Assembly (NCBI GenBank): GCA_964351395.1
Contig: CAYGOF010000008.1
Span: forward strand, 1 to 64,000
From: Imperialibacter sp964351395
Lineage (GTDB): Bacteria > Bacteroidota > Bacteroidia > Cytophagales > Cyclobacteriaceae
DNA: 64,000 bases
Reading direction: 5' to 3'
The notes under the pieces were generated by a model. That model had not been told where the DNA came from, did not search any database, and saw only the letters and a list, made by a program, of their open reading frames with translations. Numbering within the stretch: position 1 is the stretch's first letter; each line of letters opens with the position of its first letter. Below are positions 17,882 through 26,906 of the stretch, one piece after another. Made by a program: the position numbers and the translations under genes.

Positions 17882-19639
17882 TTAGAAATCATAGAAAACG
17901 ATTCATCATCGGTCGATAAGATAGTCACTACAGACGAATCGCTGGATATTAGTGGCTCCGAATTATTCTATCATATAAGAATCAGCAATGAGGGCAAATA
18001 TGTTTACGGCAACAAAGCCTATTGCAAGAAATTCGGTCTCAATTCAGTAGATTTTATTGGAAAATCTGCCACTGATGGTATTCACCCCGAGGATATCGAA
18101 AGTTGCGCTCAAACCGCAGGCTCATGTTTTCAAAATTTAGGAGTTCCATTTCAGGTTAATCTGAGGAAAAACTCAGCAGACGGCCGTTATTATTGGACGA
18201 AATGGGAATTTAATGCACGGATAAATTCAAAAGGTGCGCCCGAGCTAAATTGTATCGGACATGATATTTCTCAGGAAAAAGAACTCAGTCAAAAAATAAA
18301 GGGTTGGGAACGGGTTGATACGTTGATCGCCAATATGAGTGACGGGTTTTTATTACTCAACAAAAAACTCATCATCAAGCGGGCAAATGATTCCTACCTC
18401 GAAATGATGGGATTGACCAAAGAACACTGTTTGGGGAAATCACTTTGGGACTTATGCCCAGACGATCCCAGGTTCAATTACCCTGAAGCGGTTAGAAAAA
18501 GCTTAAATGAAAAATTGACCTGCCAGTTTTTAGACTTTATTCCAAAAATAGATTTATGGGTAGATGCAACCGTTTATCCTTTTGAAGATGGTCTTGCGAT
18601 AGTTTTCAAAAATGTTACCGAAAAAATAGCAGAAACTGAAAGAATAAAGGAATCTGAACTCCAGCTAAAGGCTATCTTTAACAGCACTGATGATATTTTC
18701 ATCGTTATCAATCCGGATCTTCGAATCGTTTCCTACAATATCAATGCTTCTGCCTCTGATAAAACCAGTATTGGTTTCGATTTAAAAATTGGAGAATCTA
18801 TCATGAGTTATCAGCGTTTTTCGAAGGTCGAATTTAAAAAAGTGCTTCAAAGAGTTACAAGCGGTGAAATTGTACAATTTGAAAGAGAATTTATAGTTCC
18901 TGATCAAAGTAAGCTTTGGTTCGACGTGAAAATGACCCCTATTTACAACGAGCAGAAGGAGTTCCTCGGAATTAGCATCTATGTTAGGGACATAACAGAG
19001 CGAAATAAAACGAGCGAATCAATCAAAAAGTCTGAAGTTACTTTAAGAGCTGTTCTGGATAGTATGGAAGAGGCTAATGTCCTGATCGATCCAAACTATA
19101 AAATTCAATCTTTCAATAAGATGGCTGCCGTTGGCGTCAAAAGATTTTACCAGACCAGTATATCAATTGGAGATTCTATTTTTGACTACACACAGCCACA
19201 GGTACAAGAGGGCTTTATTCAAAATTTTCAAAAAGCGCTCAGCGGAGAGTTTATCACAATAATCAGAGAAATAACTTTCCCAAATAAAGAATCAGTTTGG
19301 ATGAGCAGTAAGTACCATCCTGTAAAAAACGACGATGGCCAAATAATTGGTGTTTCATTTAGTACCGCTGACATATCACGTCAGAAACGAAATGAACTAA
19401 GAATTTTTAGCCAAAATGAGCGGTTGAGAGAAATTGCCCACTTACAATCACATCAAATGCGACGCCCTATTGCAACAATTCTTGGACTCCTTCAATTGAT
19501 AGACAAGACAAAACTTGATCGGGGAAACAAGAAATACTTTGACTTTCTTGAAAACGAAGCGAAGAGTGTCGACCGAATTATCCATGAAATTGTCGCCCAA
19601 ACTTCCGAAATTGAGATAAAGGAACAACAGGACCAATAG
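17882..19639 (+). CDS. Multi-PAS sensor with DHp-like histidine segment, no obvious start codon
   Basis: The frame is open from 17879 to the stop at 19637 and encodes four PAS domains (about 17950-18285, 18320-18640, 18660-19000, 19030-19385), then a DHp-like helix with SHQMRRPIATILGL whose His codon is 19451-19453. The protein ends about 60 residues later with no HATPase catalytic domain. The first ATG/TTG in frame is TTG 18323, but translation upstream gives a good PAS domain (ELFYHIRIS...GLNSVDFIGKS...IHPEDIES...CIGHDISQ). Upstream only CTG 17942, ATA 17891 or ATC 17888 are available, and a TAA at 17876 separates the frame from TTG 17858. It is either a nonsense-truncated gene, a non-canonical start or a sequence error. 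The coordinate is the edge of the open frame. Confidence 0.75.
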   Translation, partial: LEIIENDSSSVDKIVTTDESLDISGSELFYHIRISNEGKYVYGNKAYCKKFGLNSVDFIGKSATDGIHPEDIESCAQTAGSCFQNLGVPFQVNLRKNSADGRYYWTKWEFNARINSKGAPELNCIGHDISQEKELSQKIKGWERVDTLIANMSDGFLLLNKKLIIKRANDSYLEMMGLTKEHCLGKSLWDLCPDDPRFNYPEAVRKSLNEKLTCQFLDFIPKIDLWVDATVYPFEDGLAIVFKNVTEKIAETERIKESELQLKAIFNSTDDIFIVINPDLRIVSYNINASASDKTSIGFDLKIGESIMSYQRFSKVEFKKVLQRVTSGEIVQFEREFIVPDQSKLWFDVKMTPIYNEQKEFLGISIYVRDITERNKTSESIKKSEVTLRAVLDSMEEANVLIDPNYKIQSFNKMAAVGVKRFYQTSISIGDSIFDYTQPQVQEGFIQNFQKALSGEFITIIREITFPNKESVWMSSKYHPVKNDDGQIIGVSFSTADISRQKRNELRIFSQNERLREIAHLQSHQMRRPIATILGLLQLIDKTKLDRGNKKYFDFLENEAKSVDRIIHEIVAQTSEIEIKEQQDQ

Positions 19640-19877
19640 CAAAATAAGTAGCACCGAAGTCACAGAATTATTCTTAATTGAACATCTTGGCTATTAATAT
19701 CAACAACTTTCCGGGCTACTGCTTTTAAAGTCAGAATAAGGTTTATCAAAAGGGCTATATATCAGCCTTAGAATTTCGCTCTAGCGTTGACTTGTTAAAA
19801 ACAATTATCCCCTTCCAAGTAAATACAACTGGATTTAATGGCTAGAATACCTACCTTTTAGCCAAACCAGAAAAGTC

Positions 19878-21728
19878 ATGAAAACCGCTCTATTCACTTT
19901 GTTGGCGTGCACATTTACTGTAACTGTGAATGCCCAGGTATTCAATGCCTATACGCCGCCCACACAAAAACCCCCACTCCATGGCAAAAACTGGATGGCA
20001 ATCACAGGAAAGCCTTTGGCCGCTACGGCTGGTGCTATGACTTTCCAAAAAGGTGGCAACGCTGTAGATGCTGCCTGTGCAATGATTGCAGCCACCAGTA
20101 CCATGTGGGACGTACTTAGCTGGGGAGGAGAAACCCAAGCGCTTATTTACAACCCAAACACCAAAAAAGTAATTGCCATTAACGCCTTGGGCGTTGCTCC
20201 AACAGGCGCTACTCCTGAGTTCTTCAAGAGTAAAGGCATGGAGTATATTCCTGAGTATGGACCCCTGGCGGCAGTAACACCCGGAACACCTGGTGGCATT
20301 ATGGTGATGCTGGCAGAATATGGCACTATGAGTCTTAAAGAAGTGCTTGCGCCGGCCATGGAATTGGCAGCTGGCTACCCGATTGAAGCCCAAACGGCAA
20401 ACGCCATTGAAAGAGGCAAAGACGAGATAAAAAAGTGGCCCTATTCAAGCAAAGTATTCCTTACCCATCCTGGCGAACAAAGAGAAGCTCCGGAGGCAGG
20501 TGAGATATTTGTGCAACAAGACTTGCTAGCCATGCTGACTAAACTTGTTGAGACCGAGCAAGCAGCCTTAAAAAAGAAAAAAAGCAGAAAAGAGGCTATT
20601 TACGCTGCATACGATCGCTTTTATAAAGGTGATATCGCAAAAGAGATTGCCCGCGGCACTCAGGAGCAAGGTGGTTTAATCACAGAAGCAGACCTCGCCA
20701 ATTGGGAAGTAAAAATTGAAGAGCCACTTGCGGTCAATTACAAAGGCATTGATGTGTACAAGCTTTCGCAATGGACACAAGGTCCGGCGATGTTGCAGTC
20801 ACTGAACATGCTTGAGAATTTCGACCTGAAAGCCATGGGCTACAATTCTGCTAAATATACCCATACCTTGTACCAGGTGATGAGTCTCGCCTTTACCGAT
20901 CGAGACTTCTATTATGGCGACCCCTATACTGGCCCTGAGGAGCCAATTAAAGGCTTACTTTCAAAAGAATATGCCAGAGAACGAATCAAGCAGATCAACT
21001 GGGAAATGAATGACCCGAAAATTGGACCCGGCGATCCCTACCCTTTTGAAGGAAGAATAAACCCTTATAGTGAATTATTGAAAAAGAAAGCACAGGCATC
21101 GATTACACCTGAGCCAGACTACGAGGAATTTATGCAGGGTTTCCTTGCTGGCACAACATCGGTCGAAACAGCAGACAAAGAAGGCTGGGTCGTGTCGGTT
21201 ACTCCAAGCGGTGGTTGGATACCTGCCTGCATAGCAGGTAATACCGGCATTGGCTTAAGCCAACGTATGCAAAGCTTCGTTTTGAACGAAGAAGAAAATC
21301 CTTTTAATGTGGTTACGCCTGGCCAGCGGCCAAGAGTGACATTGACGCCTTCGATGGCATTGAAGGACGGAAAACCATTTCTATCCTTCGCTGTTCAGGG
21401 TGGCGACTCTCAGGACCAAAACCTTCTTCAGATGTTTCTCAATGTAGTTGAGTTTGATATGACCATTCAGGAGGCAACGGAGGCAGCCAACATCAATAGC
21501 TACCAGGTAAGCAGTTCATTCGGCAACCACGAAAGCATCCCGGGTTCGCTCCTACTTCGAGACGACACACCGGCTTGGGTTCGCAAAGACCTGATACGTA
21601 TGGGCTACAAGTTGCGGTTCGATGCACGAACCTCTGGCCCCATCAACGCCATATTCTTCGATTGGAAGCATGGTAGTTTTTGGGGAGGCTCCAGCAATTT
21701 CGGGGAAGACTATGGCATAGGTTGGTAA
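19878..21728 (+). CDS. Gamma-glutamyltransferase family protein, secreted
   Basis: A 616-residue Ntn-hydrolase of the gamma-glutamyltransferase/cephalosporin acylase family with a signal peptide (LFTLLACTFTVTVNAQ). The N-terminal part carries the family GGNAVDAACAMIAA segment (about 55-68) and TPGTPGGIMVMLAEYG. The likely autoprocessing site is in AGTTSVETADKEGW (Thr426 or Thr427), followed by a GNTGIGLSQRMQSF and TPSMALKDGKPFLSFAVQGGDSQ core. It acts in the periplasm or outside. The Thr region diverges from the classical TTHxS pattern, so the substrate may not be glutathione. Confidence 0.87.
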   Translation: MKTALFTLLACTFTVTVNAQVFNAYTPPTQKPPLHGKNWMAITGKPLAATAGAMTFQKGGNAVDAACAMIAATSTMWDVLSWGGETQALIYNPNTKKVIAINALGVAPTGATPEFFKSKGMEYIPEYGPLAAVTPGTPGGIMVMLAEYGTMSLKEVLAPAMELAAGYPIEAQTANAIERGKDEIKKWPYSSKVFLTHPGEQREAPEAGEIFVQQDLLAMLTKLVETEQAALKKKKSRKEAIYAAYDRFYKGDIAKEIARGTQEQGGLITEADLANWEVKIEEPLAVNYKGIDVYKLSQWTQGPAMLQSLNMLENFDLKAMGYNSAKYTHTLYQVMSLAFTDRDFYYGDPYTGPEEPIKGLLSKEYARERIKQINWEMNDPKIGPGDPYPFEGRINPYSELLKKKAQASITPEPDYEEFMQGFLAGTTSVETADKEGWVVSVTPSGGWIPACIAGNTGIGLSQRMQSFVLNEEENPFNVVTPGQRPRVTLTPSMALKDGKPFLSFAVQGGDSQDQNLLQMFLNVVEFDMTIQEATEAANINSYQVSSSFGNHESIPGSLLLRDDTPAWVRKDLIRMGYKLRFDARTSGPINAIFFDWKHGSFWGGSSNFGEDYGIGW

Positions 21729-21807
21729 ATTGAATGAATAAAAGGAAAGAAGAGTATTATTCTTATATTAGTAAAACATGTATAACCAAATAAACACCCA
21801 TTAAGCA

Positions 21808-23100
21808 ATGGACAATAAAAGAACAAGAAGGGACTTCCTAAGGAATACAGGAACCCTTGCTGCTGCTACAGCACTACCCTTTTTCAGCAGGGTACCGGCG
21901 TTTGGAAACCCACTCGACACAAAAACCATAAGAGTGGGATTAATTGGTTGTGGTGGCCGCGGAACAGGTGCTGCCAATCAGGCACTAGCTGCCGATCCGA
22001 ATGTGGTGTTGGTAGCCATGGCTGATATATTCGATGACAGGCTGACTGAGTCTCATGCCAACCTTACGAAAATACATCCTGATAAGATGAAGGTTGACAA
22101 ATCCAGACGATACCTTGGGTTTGACGGTGCCGACAAAATCATCAACGCCTCTGATGTTGACGTAGTAATATTAACTACTCCGCCCTACTTCCGCCCTGAG
22201 CATTTCGAAAAAGCAGTCAATGCTGGAAAGCACATTTTTTGCGAAAAACCAATGGCCGTAGATGCGCCAGGTGCAAGAAGAGTAATGGAAGCTGTAAGAG
22301 TGGCCGAGCAGAAGAAACTCAACATCATGTCTGGCTTTTGCTGGAGATACCATACACCAAAAAGAGCCACTTTCCAGAAAATATTGGATGGTGCAATTGG
22401 TGAAGTAACTACGGTCTACAATACCTATAATACAGGTGCCCTGTGGCTTCGCGATACACAACCAGGGTGGTCGAAGCTTCGCAAGGACATGAGAAACTGG
22501 TTGTATCATACCTGGATTTCCGGAGATCATTTGATCGAACAAGCCATTCACAGTGTCGATATGCAGTCCTGGGCACTTGGCGATGTGTTGCCGGCAAGCG
22601 TTACAGGTACAGGCGGTCGTCAAAGCCGGGTTGAACCAGAATTTGGTAATGTATACGACCACTTTGCACTTGTGTATGAATACGATAATGGCGCAAGAGG
22701 CTTCCATTTCAGTCGCCAGCAGAAAAACTGCAGCAACAGCTACGCAGTAGAGTCTATCGGTACTGAAGGTACGGCGATGGTTAATTGCATCCGAAACCGC
22801 CATACTATTACCGGTAAAGAAAGCTGGAAATACGATGGCGAAGACAACGATATGTACCAGCAGGAGCATGATGAGCTATTTGCTGCTATCAGAGCTGGCA
22901 AGCCTGTTAACGACGGCAAGCAAATGGTGCAAAGTACTATGTTGGGTATAATGGGTAGAATGGCCGCCTACACAGGTCAAACTATTACTTATGAGCAAGC
23001 ATGGAACTCGCAGGAAAAGCTTGGTCCCGACACCGTAGATGAAGATACCAAGTGGGAAGATGCACCTGTCGCACAGCCAGGCATTACCCAGTTTTCATAA
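21808..23100 (+). CDS. Tat-exported Gfo/Idh/MocA family oxidoreductase
   Basis: A 430-residue oxidoreductase that starts with a twin-arginine signal (RTRRDFLRNTG, then a hydrophobic stretch to about residue 32), so it is exported folded with its NAD(P). The Rossmann motif is LIGCGGRGTGAANQA (about 45-59) and the EKP motif is FCEKPMAVD (about 148). The C-terminal domain has HTWISGDHLIEQAIHSVDMQSWA with the catalytic His. A clear terminator follows, but the next gene is functionally related (exported sugar isomerase), consistent with a periplasmic sugar-modifying pathway. Confidence 0.93.
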   Translation: MDNKRTRRDFLRNTGTLAAATALPFFSRVPAFGNPLDTKTIRVGLIGCGGRGTGAANQALAADPNVVLVAMADIFDDRLTESHANLTKIHPDKMKVDKSRRYLGFDGADKIINASDVDVVILTTPPYFRPEHFEKAVNAGKHIFCEKPMAVDAPGARRVMEAVRVAEQKKLNIMSGFCWRYHTPKRATFQKILDGAIGEVTTVYNTYNTGALWLRDTQPGWSKLRKDMRNWLYHTWISGDHLIEQAIHSVDMQSWALGDVLPASVTGTGGRQSRVEPEFGNVYDHFALVYEYDNGARGFHFSRQQKNCSNSYAVESIGTEGTAMVNCIRNRHTITGKESWKYDGEDNDMYQQEHDELFAAIRAGKPVNDGKQMVQSTMLGIMGRMAAYTGQTITYEQAWNSQEKLGPDTVDEDTKWEDAPVAQPGITQFS

Positions 23101-23128
23101 TTGTTTGATTAAAAACCAATGATCATAG

Positions 23129-23176
23129 ACCTCCAGGAGTTGGCAGCATCAGATGCCAGTTTACTGGAGGTTTTTT
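23129..23176 (+). terminator. Rho-independent terminator after the Tat oxidoreductase gene
   Basis: ACCTCCAG (23129-23136) pairs with CTGGAGGT (23164-23171), with an inner TGGCA/TGCCA stem, and runs into TTTTT. It lies 28 bp after the stop codon. Confidence 0.75.
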
Positions 23177-23220
23177 AGACCCTATTCAACGCATAACCCC
23201 TACCCTTTAGCCTTCCAATC

Positions 23221-24141
23221 ATGAACAGAAAGGAATTCATAAAAAAATCAACAGGTGCCATTGCCTCGGCTGCCTTGTTAGGCACCGGAGCCATTGCCCC
23301 ACTTTCCGCATCACCTAAAAAAGATAGGCTTCGTAAAGTAAGCATCAAAAAGAGCTTAAAATGGGGCATGGTAAAGGATGAATTGTCCATCATGGACAAA
23401 TTCAAAATGCTCAAAGACCTGGGTTTTGATGGTGTGGAGTTGGATAGCCCAAATGACCTTGACAAAAAACAGGTGTTGGCGGCCAGGGATAAAACTGGCT
23501 TGGACATTCCCGGAGTTGTCAACTCAGTTCATTGGAAAAGCCCGATCTCCCATGCTGACCCCAAAGTCCGTCAGGCATGCACCGACTCTATGATAACAGC
23601 GCTAAAGGACTGTAAAGACTACGGTGGTACAACAGTGTTGCTAGTGGCAGGTGTGGTAAATGCCGATACCAGCTACGATGATGCCTATCGAAGAGCGCAG
23701 GACGAAATCAGGAAAATGATTCCAACCGCCCATGAAACAGGTGTCAAAATCGCCATAGAGAACGTTTGGAATAACTTTCTTTTAAGTCCTATGGAAGCAG
23801 CCCGTTTTGTGGACGAGCTTAACGATCCTATGGTAGGCTGGTATTTCGACATAGGAAATGTGGTTCGATACGGTTGGCCAGAACAATGGATCAAAGTGTT
23901 GAATCGTCGCATAATGAAACTTGATGTAAAGGAATATAGCCGCAAGAAACAATCTGATGAAGGCATCTGGAAAGGTTTCAACGTCGAATTGCTGGAAGGC
24001 GATAACAACTGGCCGGTAATTATGCGAGCCTTAGAGGCCATTGACTACCAGGGAGGCTGGATGAGCGCAGAGGTATCTGGCGGAGACAGAAAACGGCTTC
24101 AGCAGATATCAGAGCTAATGGATAAAATCATTGCGCTATAG
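23221..24141 (+). CDS. Exported sugar phosphate isomerase/epimerase-like TIM barrel
   Basis: A 306-residue xylose-isomerase-like TIM barrel (AP endonuclease 2 superfamily). An N-terminal Tat/Sec-like signal (RKEFIKKSTGAIASAALLG) precedes it; only R-K is present rather than R-R. Metal ligands are expected at VKIAIENVWNN (Glu, about 177), GWYFDIGNVV (Asp, about 210), MKLDVKEYS (about 237) and WMSAEVSGGD (Glu, about 283). Together with the upstream Gfo/Idh protein this suggests periplasmic inositol or keto-sugar chemistry. The substrate is not determined. Confidence 0.87.
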   Translation: MNRKEFIKKSTGAIASAALLGTGAIAPLSASPKKDRLRKVSIKKSLKWGMVKDELSIMDKFKMLKDLGFDGVELDSPNDLDKKQVLAARDKTGLDIPGVVNSVHWKSPISHADPKVRQACTDSMITALKDCKDYGGTTVLLVAGVVNADTSYDDAYRRAQDEIRKMIPTAHETGVKIAIENVWNNFLLSPMEAARFVDELNDPMVGWYFDIGNVVRYGWPEQWIKVLNRRIMKLDVKEYSRKKQSDEGIWKGFNVELLEGDNNWPVIMRALEAIDYQGGWMSAEVSGGDRKRLQQISELMDKIIAL

Positions 24142-24159
24142 CCGCTGTTGATAAATAGC

Positions 24160-24194
24160 AGGAGGAAGAATGCAAAAGCTGCAATCTTCCTCCT
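24160..24194. terminator. Hairpin between convergent genes, probable bidirectional terminator
   Basis: AGGAGGAAGA (24160-24169) pairs with TCTTCCTCCT (24185-24194), with inner TGC/GCA pairing. It lies precisely between the converging stop codons of the isomerase-like gene and the DUF2141 gene. There is no long T-tract on either side. Confidence 0.5.
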
Positions 24195-24621
24195 AATAAT
24201 AAATAGCCTCTACCGTTTGTAAGCATCCAGTATCGTCGACAGTAAAACTGCATTGATCAAACCCGGGTACTTTTAGTCGTATTTTTGGATTGTTAGAAAA
24301 GCCAAACCCCTCAAGCGGCATACCTATCCAGGAATATTTCATCTCTCCATCGAGGTCTTCATCATGAAGAAAAGTAAGGGCATATCTCCCTGGAAGTAAT
24401 TGAAGAGAGAAAATGGCTTTTTCATCAACAATCTCAGCGGAAGTCAAAATAACGACTTCCTCTCTACTCTCGGGAAAACCCTCACTATTTTGAAACAGCG
24501 ACATGATGACCTCTCCCTTGCTATTCCTAAGTCCATACACCTCAATAACACATTTTTGCGCAAGTAGAATTGGAGTCGAGGAAAAAGAAAGAAAAACAGC
24601 AAGCCATAATACCCGATGCAT
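24193..24621 (-). CDS. DUF2141 family secreted protein
   Basis: A 142-residue protein with a signal peptide ending at about LLAQ (residue 22), followed by a DUF2141-type beta-sandwich: VYGLRNSKGEVIMSLFQNSEGFP and LLPGRYALTFLHDEDLDGEMKYSWIGMPLEGFGFSNNP. These segments match the family's GxYAxxxxHDxNxNGxxDxxxxGxPxEGxGFSxN pattern. Function is unknown; probably periplasmic or surface exposed. It converges on the preceding plus-strand gene. Confidence 0.87.
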   Translation of the reverse strand: MHRVLWLAVFLSFSSTPILLAQKCVIEVYGLRNSKGEVIMSLFQNSEGFPESREEVVILTSAEIVDEKAIFSLQLLPGRYALTFLHDEDLDGEMKYSWIGMPLEGFGFSNNPKIRLKVPGFDQCSFTVDDTGCLQTVEAIYY

Positions 24622-24756
24622 AACGAAATAACATTATCTGAAGAATAGTGAATAAACAAGGTCATGGCCGATTTGGTTTTCGGGATCTTTCCATAATTGA
24701 GTAATCATGCTAGCGAAGCGTCAGTGCAAATGCGCGATTGTGCGCAGTGTTCAATT

Positions 24757-25722
24757 CTATAGTCCCTCCAAAAACTCAAACGCCCTTCTTTCGGCCCAGG
24801 CAATCTCGGCCCCTGTTTCAGAAAACCCAACATGACCACCACGTTTGGGCGTCTCCAGGTACAAGTAGTCATTCTCTCGGGCTATTTCAAAAGGATAGCA
24901 CTTATCCCCCAGCATCGGATCATTTAATGCATTAACCACCAACGCTGGTCTTCGAAGCTGGGGATAAAACTGGTCAGAGGTAGCCTTCATATAAAAATCA
25001 TCCCTGCCGGTAAAACCGTGAAGCGGTGCGGTATATCGCTCGTCAAATTCGCCGAACTCCTTGATCAAGTCGATCCCGGTGGCATCCACTACATCCGGGT
25101 GTGCGAGCGCTTTCAGTTTGATCTTTACTTTCAGCTTATTCAAGAACCGGTCCCTGTAAAAACGATTGCTACGCAGTGTTAGCTGCACGGCACTATCCCA
25201 GAGGTTACAAGGCACTGAAAAGGTAGCGGCGCCGACTACCTCTTTCCTTACATTCGCTCCCCTTTCGCCTAAATACTTCAAACTCATACTACCCCCCATG
25301 CTAAAGCCAACGAGTGCCACTTTACTGTACCCACCTTTTACTATTGCATGTTCGATCACTGCCGAAAGGTCCTCTGTAGCGCCATGATGATAAAGCCTGG
25401 GCAAACGATTCATTTCTACTCCGCAGGTCCTACAGTTCCAGGCCAAAACATCCCAACCCTTCTCTAATAGGTGCTTAGCCATCCCTTTCATATAAGGTCT
25501 TTGGCTGCTTCCTTCTAGTCCATGTGTTAGCACCACAAGTCTATCATTTTCCTGGGTCGACCAGTCAAGATCCAAAAAGTCCCCATCTCCTAGCTCGATC
25601 CTTTCCGCTGCAAAATCTATCCCCTCAACTTTTCGAAATACTGAGGGCACAATTGTTTCTAAATGGGGATTAAATAGGTAAAACGGTCGCCGCTTATACC
25701 TACTTTCTGCAATGAGTGGCAT
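24757..25722 (-). CDS. YheT-like alpha/beta hydrolase
   Basis: A 321-residue alpha/beta hydrolase of the YheT/EMB8 family. Signature blocks are FNPHLETIVPSVFR near the N-terminus, VVLTHGLEGSSQRPY for the oxyanion hole (about 64), the nucleophile elbow GFSMGGSMSLKYLGE (Ser about 149), Asp in NALNDPMLG (about 267) and the catalytic His in RGGHVGF (about 298). The natural ester substrate is unknown. Confidence 0.9.
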   Translation of the reverse strand: MPLIAESRYKRRPFYLFNPHLETIVPSVFRKVEGIDFAAERIELGDGDFLDLDWSTQENDRLVVLTHGLEGSSQRPYMKGMAKHLLEKGWDVLAWNCRTCGVEMNRLPRLYHHGATEDLSAVIEHAIVKGGYSKVALVGFSMGGSMSLKYLGERGANVRKEVVGAATFSVPCNLWDSAVQLTLRSNRFYRDRFLNKLKVKIKLKALAHPDVVDATGIDLIKEFGEFDERYTAPLHGFTGRDDFYMKATSDQFYPQLRRPALVVNALNDPMLGDKCYPFEIARENDYLYLETPKRGGHVGFSETGAEIAWAERRAFEFLEGL

Positions 25723-25844
25723 TTAATGAATCGATTTAAATCGTTTGCGGCTTAAAAATACATTAAGAGGTTTTTATAAGACCCCTCCTTTGCATATTTT
25801 TCAAAACTATTTCGGTAGCTAATTAACACTAACAACCCCTTTTC

Positions 25845-26798
25845 ATGAAAGATATTGCCATCGGTATTGACATTGGCGGAACCAACACCAAGTTTGGTTT
25901 AGTAGACAAAGATGGAGAGACTTTATTTCAAAAATCGATCCCAACAAGAGCGGAAGGTGATGTCAACGAATTCTTCAAAGACCTGCAGGAGAGCATAGAT
26001 GGTGCACTTAAAAACTTCCCCGACGTAAACATCAAAGGTGTGGGAATTGGAGCTCCTAATGCGAACTATTATAAACAAACGATTGAGCATGCCCCTAATA
26101 TTCGATGGGGAACGATTGTGCCATTTGGAGACATCTTTAAGAAATATTTTAAGTATCCTATGGTGATGACCAACGACGCCAATGCTGCTGCTATTGGTGA
26201 AATGGTCTATGGGTCGGCCAAAGGAATGAAGGACTTTATTGTTATCACATTAGGCACCGGTCTGGGTAGCGGAATTGTGGTCAATGGGCAATTGGTATAT
26301 GGCCACGATGGCTTTGCCGGTGAATTAGGCCACGTTATCGTCAACCCCAATGGCCGCTACTGCGGATGTGGCCGCAAAGGTTGCCTCGAAACATATGTCT
26401 CGGCCACAGGGATCAAACGCACTGTTTTCAAACTACTGGCAGACTATACTTATAAAAGTGAATTGAGGGGAATTGCCTATGATGATCTCTCCGCAGAGTT
26501 TATCACCCAAGCTGCCATGCGAAAAGATCCAATCGCCATTGCAGCATTTGAGTATACCGGCCGTATATTGGGCATTAAGTTGGCAGATACCATGGTACAT
26601 ACCAGCCCTGAAGCTATTTTCCTCTTTGGGGGATTGGTAAAGGCAGGAGACTACATTTTTAAGCCCACGTTGGAGCATATGGAAAAAAACATGTTCCCGG
26701 TATTTAAAAACAAATTGAAACTCATTCCTTCAGGTTTAATGGATAAAAATGCAGCCGTGCTTGGCGCTGCAGCCCTCGTATGGAAAGAGTTTGAATAA
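25845..26798 (+). CDS. ROK family sugar kinase (glucokinase-like)
   Basis: A 317-residue ROK-family kinase. Phosphate motif DIGGTNTKFGLVD lies at residues 9-21, TNDANAAAIGE (about 111) supplies the catalytic Asp, GTGLGSGIVVNG is the second phosphate loop and GRYCGCGRKGCLETYVS (about 170-186) is the ROK zinc motif. It most likely phosphorylates glucose or a related hexose, which would feed glycolysis from the starch locus 20 kb away. A strong terminator follows. Confidence 0.92.
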   Translation: MKDIAIGIDIGGTNTKFGLVDKDGETLFQKSIPTRAEGDVNEFFKDLQESIDGALKNFPDVNIKGVGIGAPNANYYKQTIEHAPNIRWGTIVPFGDIFKKYFKYPMVMTNDANAAAIGEMVYGSAKGMKDFIVITLGTGLGSGIVVNGQLVYGHDGFAGELGHVIVNPNGRYCGCGRKGCLETYVSATGIKRTVFKLLADYTYKSELRGIAYDDLSAEFITQAAMRKDPIAIAAFEYTGRILGIKLADTMVHTSPEAIFLFGGLVKAGDYIFKPTLEHMEKNMFPVFKNKLKLIPSGLMDKNAAVLGAAALVWKEFE

Positions 26799-26825
26799 CC
26801 GAATACTAGCAACTTTATTGAAAGC

Positions 26826-26858
26826 AAGAGCCGAATTATTTTCGGCTCTTTTGTTTTT
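26826..26858 (+). terminator. Rho-independent terminator after the ROK kinase
   Basis: AAGAGCCGAA (26826-26835) pairs perfectly with TTCGGCTCTT (26841-26850) around a 5-nt loop and is followed by TTGTTTTT. It lies 28 bp after the stop codon. Confidence 0.85.
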
Positions 26859-26878
26859 ATGGCTCGTCACTAAAGGTT

Positions 26879-26886
26879 TACTTTTG
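26879..26886 (+). promoter_or_regulatory. -7 promoter box of the deoxynucleoside kinase gene
   Basis: TACTTTTG matches the TAnnTTTG consensus and lies 20 bp upstream of the ATG, just after the ROK terminator. A TTTG 25 bp upstream (26850-26853) is slightly too far to be a convincing -33 element. Confidence 0.4.
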
Positions 26887-26906
26887 TTTTCACAACTTAC
26901 CACGGT

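Noticed and set aside
22171..22869. Long antisense open frame (232 codons) inside the Tat oxidoreductase gene
   Set aside because: The sense strand has clear Gfo/Idh motifs throughout, and the antisense translation is Cys/His-rich without domain signs; it is a shadow.
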